Below are positions 58,797-64,000 of a stretch of 64,000 bases of DNA, in pieces (within the stretch, counting starts at the first letter, position 1; each line of letters starts with the position of its first letter). The DNA lies in the NCBI RefSeq assembly GCF_008629675.1, contig NZ_VWOX01000008.1, forward strand, positions 62,001-126,000, read 5' to 3'. The stretch comes from Roseiconus nitratireducens. GTDB lineage: Bacteria > Planctomycetota > Planctomycetia > Pirellulales > Pirellulaceae. A model generated the notes under the pieces. That model was not told the origin of the DNA. It ran no database searches and worked only from the letters and a program-made list of their open reading frames with translations. The position numbers and the translations under genes are program-made.

Positions 58797-59252
58797 ATGG
58801 CAGATCCGAAAGGCGATTTCCTCTTCGTCAACCTGAGCGCTTCCCAGACTCGGAAACGTCTGAAGAGGTTTGGGCATGGGGTCCGAAAGATCCAAAGCGC
58901 CGGCAAGAATCAAGCGCTGGTCATTCACACCGCGACCGGCGAACATCTGTCGGAACTCGAGCGTCTGTTCGCCGACGTGGGTTGCTCAAGCGGCGACGTG
59001 GACTTGCCCGAGCCGATCGAGAATCTGCGCAACCTCGGAAGCGTGAGCGCCGGCTGGCTGCGGGCGTCGGGAATTCGAACCGTTGCCGATTTGCAAGACT
59101 TTGGCCCCGTTTTCGCCTACGAACAAGTCAAACGCAGCCACCAAAACGCCAGCCTGAATCTGCTTTGGGCGTTGGCCGCAGGCTTGCAGGGCAAAGACTG
59201 GCGTGACCTGACCGATGCCGAGAAAAACAAACTGCTTGAGGAAATGCGATAG
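58797..59252 (+). CDS. TfoX C-terminal-domain protein
   Basis: The 151-residue product starts at the ATG at 58797, with a G-rich GGGGGGAT about six bases upstream. Residues 1-70 are a small basic domain of unknown type (FVNLSASQTRKRLKRFGHGV). Residues about 75-150 match the TfoX/Sxy C-terminal domain: ENLRNLGSVSAGWLRASGIR, TVADLQDFGPVFAYEQVK, NASLNLLWALAAGLQGKDWRDL, a helix-hairpin-helix-like fold. In enterobacteria TfoX/Sxy activates competence genes with CRP; isolated C-terminal domains elsewhere have no proven role. Cytoplasmic. Confidence 0.85.
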   Translation: MADPKGDFLFVNLSASQTRKRLKRFGHGVRKIQSAGKNQALVIHTATGEHLSELERLFADVGCSSGDVDLPEPIENLRNLGSVSAGWLRASGIRTVADLQDFGPVFAYEQVKRSHQNASLNLLWALAAGLQGKDWRDLTDAEKNKLLEEMR

Positions 59253-59307
59253 GGCGAAATGCAAGCGTCCGGTTCAAGGCGGCAACGACTGGAGGTTCGC
59301 CGAAGGC

Positions 59308-60699
59308 TCAAGCGCTCGAGGCGATCTCCGTGATCTGTTTCGTTGCGATGCCGACAGGACGGTCCAGCGGAATTCCGGCGCACGTCAGCAAGGTGGTGAG
59401 CAGGTCTCCCTGGTTTCCCTTGACGTCCGGCAAGAATCGGCCCGTGTTGATGGAGCCGCCGCCGCGTCCAGCCAGGATGAAGGGCAGGTTTTCCCGGGTG
59501 TGCTTGTTGCCGTCTTCCAGGCCCGATCCCCACATCATGATGCAGTTGTCCAGCAGCGTCCCGTCGCCCTCACGCAAGCTGTGCATCTTCTTCACCATGT
59601 ACGCAAACTGTTCGATGTTGAACGCCGTGATGGCGGCCACTTTCCGGACCTTCTCCGCCTGGTGGTTGTGGTGCGTCTGCGAGTGGTGCTGGTCGTTGAA
59701 TCCGAGCTCCGGATACGACACGCCGTTCGGCGTCGATCCGATGTAAGTGCAGACGCGGGTCGTGTCGGTCTGAAACGCCAGCACACTCAGGTCACACATC
59801 ACCTGCATGTACTCGCTGCGTCGGTCGCCTTCCGGAATCTTGATCTCGATCGGCGGAGAATCCGAATCGCGACGCCGGCTGGGTCGGACCCCGGCCTTCT
59901 CCAACGCAGCCTCTTTCTGACGCATCTCGATGGCTGCGATCCGCCGTTCGACCGAGCGAACGCTATCCAAATACTCGTCCAATTTTCGCTGGTCCGGCAC
60001 CGACAGGGTGCGGCGCAGCTCCCGAGCTCCGCCAAGCACCAAATCCAACATGTTCCGGTCCAAGGAACTCATTTCGGTCGATGCGTTACCGCCGCCGCGT
60101 TGATCCTGTTTGTTGAACAAACGCTTCAGGACGTTGCGTGGGTTGATTTCGGCGGGGACCGCCTGGGTGGGGGAGCGGAAGCTGCAATGGGAATAATAGG
60201 CTTCGTTCAGCCCTTCCTGGTTCTCCTTCCATGTCTGCGGCATCGTCGCCAGTTCCAACGACGGCAACGTCGTGAACGCCCCCACGTAATTGGCGGCGAT
60301 CTGATCGGCGGAAATTGCGATGCTGACCTCATCCCGCTTGTCCGGGTCCGGCAACGTCGCTGTCAGCCAGGTCGACAACTCGAGGGCGTGCGGTGCGCCA
60401 TTGAACGGTGAGATCGGAACACCCGAAATACCTTTCATCAGCAGACACTGATCGATCACGGGCCGCAAAGATTCCAGTGCCGGTGGCGGCGCGGCCAGAA
60501 AACTGGCCGCATCGGCGGGCCAGAATTGATCCATGATGACGCCGTGCGGCATGTACATGAAACCCAAGCGAACCGGCGGCTTGGACGCGGGTCCCCCCGT
60601 TGTTTCCGCCCAACCCATGCCGTCCAAAAGCGGCAAGGCGAGCGCAGCCCCCACGCCTTTCAGACAGGTTCGACGATCAATGAAAAGTCGTTTGCTCAT
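59308..60699 (-). CDS. DUF1552 protein, Tat-exported
   Basis: The 463-residue product starts at the ATG at 60699 (MSKRLFIDRRTCLKGVGAAL), a twin-arginine signal with RR and a hydrophobic core LALPLLDGM. The body matches DUF1552: LGFMYMPHGVIMDQFWP, SVERRIAAIEMRQKEAALEK, the DQHHSQTHHNHQAEKVRKV His cluster and GSGLEDGNKHTRENLPFIL. The family is expanded in planctomycetes and its role is unknown; the His-rich part suggests metal binding. It lies 120 bases downstream of the multi-domain cytochrome gene on the same strand, the usual pairing in planctomycetes, so the two probably act together in the periplasm. Confidence 0.92.
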   Translation of the reverse strand: MSKRLFIDRRTCLKGVGAALALPLLDGMGWAETTGGPASKPPVRLGFMYMPHGVIMDQFWPADAASFLAAPPPALESLRPVIDQCLLMKGISGVPISPFNGAPHALELSTWLTATLPDPDKRDEVSIAISADQIAANYVGAFTTLPSLELATMPQTWKENQEGLNEAYYSHCSFRSPTQAVPAEINPRNVLKRLFNKQDQRGGGNASTEMSSLDRNMLDLVLGGARELRRTLSVPDQRKLDEYLDSVRSVERRIAAIEMRQKEAALEKAGVRPSRRRDSDSPPIEIKIPEGDRRSEYMQVMCDLSVLAFQTDTTRVCTYIGSTPNGVSYPELGFNDQHHSQTHHNHQAEKVRKVAAITAFNIEQFAYMVKKMHSLREGDGTLLDNCIMMWGSGLEDGNKHTRENLPFILAGRGGGSINTGRFLPDVKGNQGDLLTTLLTCAGIPLDRPVGIATKQITEIASSA

Positions 60700-60819
60700 G
60701 GGTGGGCCTTGCAGGTGGGCGGCCACCAGTCGAGACCGGCGGTCGGTGGATGCGGTGGGGAGCGTGCGGTGAGGTCGGAGTCGTCTGGGCGGACACGGGC
60801 GTGTCTGCCACGTCTCGAA

Positions 60820-62820
60820 CTACTCCGCGTGCCGACGATGCGTGAAGGGATAGCTGGTCACCACGGCGGTGATCAGCGTCTGCATGCGATACTCGTCCTG
60901 GACGAGATCTTGCATCAATTCATCCACGACGATCTCGTCATAACCCTCCAGCTTTCGGCACAAAGCATAGGCTAACAACTCCTCCACCAGATTGCGAGAA
61001 AAGTCATCCAGCCGTCCGGCGATCATGGCCTTCAGTTCTTCGGGACTGGAGAAACGCGTGCCGCCCGGAAGTTCCCCCGTGGCGTCGATCGACTCACCGT
61101 TGTCATCCCGATCACGCCAACGGCCGATGGCATCGAAATTCTCCAGTCCGAACCCGATCGGGTCGAGCAACTGATGACAGTTGGCACAAACGGGATCGCT
61201 GCGGTGCAATTCGGTGCGTTCGCGAAGCGTCAGATTCTCGACGGACTGGGAATCCTGTTTATCCAGTGCAGGAACATTCGGTGGGGCCGCCGGCACATTG
61301 TCTCCCAGTACCTGCTGGAGGACCCACACGCCACGATTGACGGGGCTGGTGCGATTGGGAAAGGAAGTTGCCGCAAGGACTCCGGGCATCCCCAGAATCC
61401 CGCCGCGATTTCGATCGGCCAGCTGAACTTTTCGCATCTCGTTTCCAGCGACCGTCTCTTCCAGCCCGTAGATTGCCGCGAGTTCCTGGTTGAGAAACGT
61501 GTAATCGCTGTCGATCAATTCGGCGATGCTGCGATTTTCCCGCACCACACTCTCGAAGAACAGACGCGCTTCGTCATACATCGCCGAACGCAGTGAACCG
61601 GTTATCTGCGGGAACTTTGCCGCGTCAAAGGTCTTGCTTTGCAAATCCCCGAGCCCAAGCCACTGGGCACCAAAACCGTCAAACAGAGCGCGGGAACGAG
61701 GATCCTGCAGCATGCGTTTCACTTGCGACTCAAGGACCTGCGGCTCGTGCAGCTTGCCGGAATCGGCCAGCCCCATCAGCTCTTCATCGGGCATCGTCGC
61801 CCATAGCAGGTAGGACAAACGCGAGGCAAGTTGATGATCGTCCAGCGAAACAATCTCGTCCTGTGCCGCAGGTTCTTCAGCCGGAGTGATGAACAGGAAT
61901 TGCGGAGAAACGAGCATGGCCTTGAGCATCAAACGCAAGGACGCCGGATAGGACAGGTCGTTTCGTCGACCCAGGTCGAACACGTCCACCAGCACATCGA
62001 CTTCGGTTTCGGATGCCGGGCGACGGTAAACCTTTCGAGTCAACGACCGGGCAACCTTTCGCGCCGCCGTGCGAGGGTCAGCCCCGGGCACCGGCGATTC
62101 GCCAAACAATCGCTGTTGGAGCTCCGTGGGCGGCGCGTCTTCCGCTGCGAGTACTTGATCCAAAACGTCATCGGCGATCGAAAGATATTGCTCCAGCTGA
62201 AGCGGTGAGAGTGAATTGAGATACCCCTCGCCGCTGACTTCGTCTGGCAGCGTGTCGGTGATCGCCGGATCGACACCGAACAGATCATGCAGCGTGTTGC
62301 CGTATTCCGTTTTGGTCAACCGCCGGATGACAAACGGCCCCGGATCTTTGGGGCTGAGGTACTTCACCTTGCCCAGCCACTGCAAAAACATCTGCCGCTC
62401 TTCATCGGACGGCGGCTCGATCCCGTCCGGCGGCATGTCGTAAGCCTTCACCCTGGCGGCCGCTTTTTTCCACTGCTCGCTGAAAGCAGCATGCCCCGGA
62501 CTCTTCAGGGCGGGAGAGAAATTGACGCCGGCCTCCGTCGGCCGCCGGTTCTGGTGGCACTCCAGGCAGTAGGTCTTGATAAACGGAGTGACACGTTTAC
62601 GAAAGAACGTCTCGGCGTCCGCTTTGCGTTCCGCCAGCGTCCCAATCTCAGGTGACTGGCTCTCGGGTGACTGGCTCTCGGGCGACTGGCTCTCGGGCGA
62701 CTGGCTCTCGGGCGACTGGGCCGCGAGAGGTCTGGCCGGTATTCCCTGCAGGACCAAGACCAACACGAAAAGCACGCGAGCGAGAACACGCTGACCGGCG
62801 CCCGTCACTGAAATTCGCAT
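60820..62820 (-). CDS. Planctomycete multi-domain c-type cytochrome (DUF1587/1595/1592/1588/1585)
   Basis: About 666 residues from the ATG at 62820 (GAAGAG ribosome site; an in-frame ATG at 62847 is an alternative). A signal peptide is followed by a pentapeptide repeat (SPESQ, residues about 36-57). Domains in order: cytochrome-like segment with haem motif CLECH (C85-H89), DUF1587 (DEVSGEGYLNSLSPLQLEQY), DUF1595 (SLTRKVYRRPASETEV), DUF1592 (LASRLSYLLWATMPDEEL and SPVNRGVWVLQQVLG), DUF1588 with a second haem-type motif CANCH near residue 545, and DUF1585 (ELLAYALCRKLEGYD). These proteins are typical of planctomycetes and are thought to be periplasmic electron-transfer or oxidoreductase proteins; no substrate is established. 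Confidence 0.93.
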   Translation of the reverse strand: MRISVTGAGQRVLARVLFVLVLVLQGIPARPLAAQSPESQSPESQSPESQSPESQSPEIGTLAERKADAETFFRKRVTPFIKTYCLECHQNRRPTEAGVNFSPALKSPGHAAFSEQWKKAAARVKAYDMPPDGIEPPSDEERQMFLQWLGKVKYLSPKDPGPFVIRRLTKTEYGNTLHDLFGVDPAITDTLPDEVSGEGYLNSLSPLQLEQYLSIADDVLDQVLAAEDAPPTELQQRLFGESPVPGADPRTAARKVARSLTRKVYRRPASETEVDVLVDVFDLGRRNDLSYPASLRLMLKAMLVSPQFLFITPAEEPAAQDEIVSLDDHQLASRLSYLLWATMPDEELMGLADSGKLHEPQVLESQVKRMLQDPRSRALFDGFGAQWLGLGDLQSKTFDAAKFPQITGSLRSAMYDEARLFFESVVRENRSIAELIDSDYTFLNQELAAIYGLEETVAGNEMRKVQLADRNRGGILGMPGVLAATSFPNRTSPVNRGVWVLQQVLGDNVPAAPPNVPALDKQDSQSVENLTLRERTELHRSDPVCANCHQLLDPIGFGLENFDAIGRWRDRDDNGESIDATGELPGGTRFSSPEELKAMIAGRLDDFSRNLVEELLAYALCRKLEGYDEIVVDELMQDLVQDEYRMQTLITAVVTSYPFTHRRHAE
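62654..62713. repeat. Four 15-bp tandem repeats encoding SPESQ
   Basis: GACTGGCTCTCGGGC occurs four times in tandem (one copy ends in T), with partial copies on both sides. Read on the minus strand this encodes SPESQ units just after the signal peptide of the cytochrome. The unit is a multiple of three, so copy-number change keeps the frame. Confidence 0.9.
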
Positions 62821-63181
62821 CCGAAACTCTTCGCCGTAACCGCTCATTGTCGCCTTTGCTTGTAAGACATCGTGCCGATGGCATGCTTGCGGGGCGGCCG
62901 GGTGCCGCCCTCAACAGTGGTGGGTCCCTTGCTAAATGTCATCTCAGCAATTCACTCCCACGCAAGTCCGAACAATCTTCACCCGCCCGCTCGCGGGCGG
63001 GTGAAGTGCCTTTGCATAACATTGACCGCTAGATGCACCATTAGACTACGTTAAACGCTGGCAGGCAGCCTGTCGAACCCGACCGACACCAGCTTCGCAG
63101 CTCCTGCTCTCAATTGCGAGCGTCCCTCCCGCACAGGCGGGTCAAGCAAAACCGCACGACCACGAATCGAGAACGCCCACC
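62821..63181. other. Intergenic stretch between divergent exported-protein genes
   Basis: A 361-base gap upstream of both the cytochrome gene and the hydroxypyruvate-isomerase-like gene. It holds a long perfect hairpin at 62977-63006 and a short palindrome CAGGCAGCCTG at about 63062. No supported gene. Confidence 0.5.
62977..63006. repeat. 13-bp perfect inverted repeat with 4-base loop
   Basis: CTTCACCCGCCCG, loop CTCG, CGGGCGGGTGAAG. It lies upstream of two diverging genes, so it is not an ordinary terminator for either. It could be an intergenic repeat element, an operator or a transcript hairpin in a leader. Confidence 0.7.
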
Positions 63182-64000
63182 ATGAGACGACGTGACTTTT
63201 TTGCTTTGACCGGAAGCTTCGCCGGAAGCTCGTTACTTGCCTCACCAAGCATCGCTCAGCCCAATTCAGGCGTCGACACTTCCGAACCCTTTTCGATGAA
63301 TTTCGCACCCCACTTTGGGATGTTTGCCAAGACGGCCGGAAAAGATCTGTTGGACCAGCTCCGCTTCGCCGCCGACCACGGCTTCCGCGCCTGGGAAGAC
63401 AACGCGATGAAGGATCGAAGCATCGAAGAACAACGGCGAATCGCCCAAGAGATGGAGCGTCTGGAAATGAGGATGGGCGTCATCTCGGCACTTCGCGGAG
63501 TGTGGAATGCGGTGAACTTCGCGGGCGACGACTCGGAGGTGCGTGACGGCATCGTGGCGGCCATGGGCAACGTGGTTGAGACGGCGAAACGCGTCAACGC
63601 GACCTACTTGACCGTCGTCCCCGGTCTCCGAGACCCAAAGTTGCCGCTCGCTTACCAGACCGCCAATTGCGTCGAACTCCTCAAACGCTGCTGTGATGCC
63701 GTCGAGCCGCATGGCTTGGTCATGGTGCTCGAACCGCTGAACACCAAGACAAATCATCCGGGAGTGCTGCTGTCGGAATCGCCTCACGCCTACCAGCTTT
63801 GCCGGGCCGTCGGACGTCCATCTTGCAAGATCCTGTTTGACATTTATCACCAACAGATCACCGAGGGCAATCTGATTCCCAACATCGATCGATGTTGGGA
63901 ACAGATCGCCTATTTCCAATGCGGTGACAACCCGGGACGCAAGGAACCGGGGACCGGCGAGATCCATTACCGGAACGTCTTCGCCCACATCGCCGAAAAA
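63182..64000 (+). CDS. Tat-exported hydroxypyruvate isomerase-like TIM-barrel protein (partial)
   Basis: The frame opens with ATG at 63182 and is still open after 273 codons at the window edge, so the C-terminus is missing. MRRRDFFALTGSFAGSSLLA is a twin-arginine signal. The body is an AP-endonuclease-2/sugar-isomerase barrel of the Hyi type: ADHGFRAWEDNAM, MVLEPLNTK (E184), ILFDIYHQQ (D220, H223) and GDNPGRKEPGTGEIHY (248-263), which together form the metal site of hydroxypyruvate isomerase. Hyi interconverts hydroxypyruvate and tartronate semialdehyde, but exported planctomycete homologues probably act on other sugars or ketoacids. It diverges from the cytochrome gene. Confidence 0.88.
   Translation, partial: MRRRDFFALTGSFAGSSLLASPSIAQPNSGVDTSEPFSMNFAPHFGMFAKTAGKDLLDQLRFAADHGFRAWEDNAMKDRSIEEQRRIAQEMERLEMRMGVISALRGVWNAVNFAGDDSEVRDGIVAAMGNVVETAKRVNATYLTVVPGLRDPKLPLAYQTANCVELLKRCCDAVEPHGLVMVLEPLNTKTNHPGVLLSESPHAYQLCRAVGRPSCKILFDIYHQQITEGNLIPNIDRCWEQIAYFQCGDNPGRKEPGTGEIHYRNVFAHIAEK

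Noticed and set aside
59308..62820. Treating the DUF1552 and multi-domain cytochrome pair as a new system
   Set aside because: The pairing is common in planctomycetes and already known, even though its function is not.
63007..63060. tRNA-like string after the palindrome
   Set aside because: A short segment resembles a D-arm on the minus strand, but no T-arm or acceptor stem can be folded.

Overview
The window looks like chromosomal DNA of a marine-type planctomycete, most likely Pirellulaceae (Rhodopirellula-like). This rests on gene content, not on a marker gene: two secreted formylglycine-type sulfatases, a DUF1552 gene next to a multi-domain DUF1587/1595/1592/1588/1585 c-type cytochrome gene, a Tat-exported hydroxypyruvate-isomerase-like protein, and a 31.5-kb gene whose N-terminus carries an LEPR-XLL-like motif (LEDRRLLA) and whose C-terminus carries dockerin repeats. 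No rRNA, tRNA, CRISPR array, transposase or integrase was recognised.

Layout. 1-5,000: the edge of an unknown minus-strand gene, a secreted Asp-rich/beta-domain protein, then a minus-strand pair (PLP-dependent aminotransferase-like enzyme plus an HEIEH metalloprotein) followed by a small secreted protein. 5,300-12,800: housekeeping and accessory enzymes (hexapeptide acetyltransferase, YheT-type hydrolase, HD-domain protein, sulfatase, quinone oxidoreductase, CaCA-type exchanger, type II NADH dehydrogenase). 13,100-17,000: exported proteins on the plus strand (pyruvyl-transferase-like Tat protein, esterase, basic-secretory-protein metallopeptidase). 17,200-23,300: a patatin with a transmembrane extension and a SNF2/SWIM helicase. 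23,350-26,700: a LapA-like membrane protein, a second sulfatase and a 63-residue membrane protein.

26,822-58,315 (minus strand) is one uninterrupted reading frame of 10,497 codons. From N to C terminus it has a beta-helix-like array with a strikingly exact 204-205-residue period, a LamG-like domain, SbsA-type Ig domains with a PA14-like insert, 13 tandem CARDB domains, a PPC domain, a beta-propeller, nine cadherin/He_PIG-type domains, an RHS/YD-like block, an internal dockerin-like pair, a YVTN-type propeller, an unassigned ~630-residue segment, more CARDB/PPC domains, a metzincin-like HExxHxxGxxD domain and terminal dockerin repeats. A perfect 14-bp tandem repeat (six copies) lies about 190 bp upstream of its start codon. 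58,800-64,000 holds a TfoX C-terminal-domain protein, the DUF1552 and cytochrome genes, and the 5' part of a hydroxypyruvate-isomerase-like gene.

The overall picture is exported macromolecule handling (sulfatases, esterase, metallopeptidase, giant multi-domain surface protein) beside redox and membrane functions. The best candidates for something undescribed are the architecture of the giant protein and the PLP-enzyme/HEIEH-protein pair. All functional statements are from motif recognition by eye; no database search was run.
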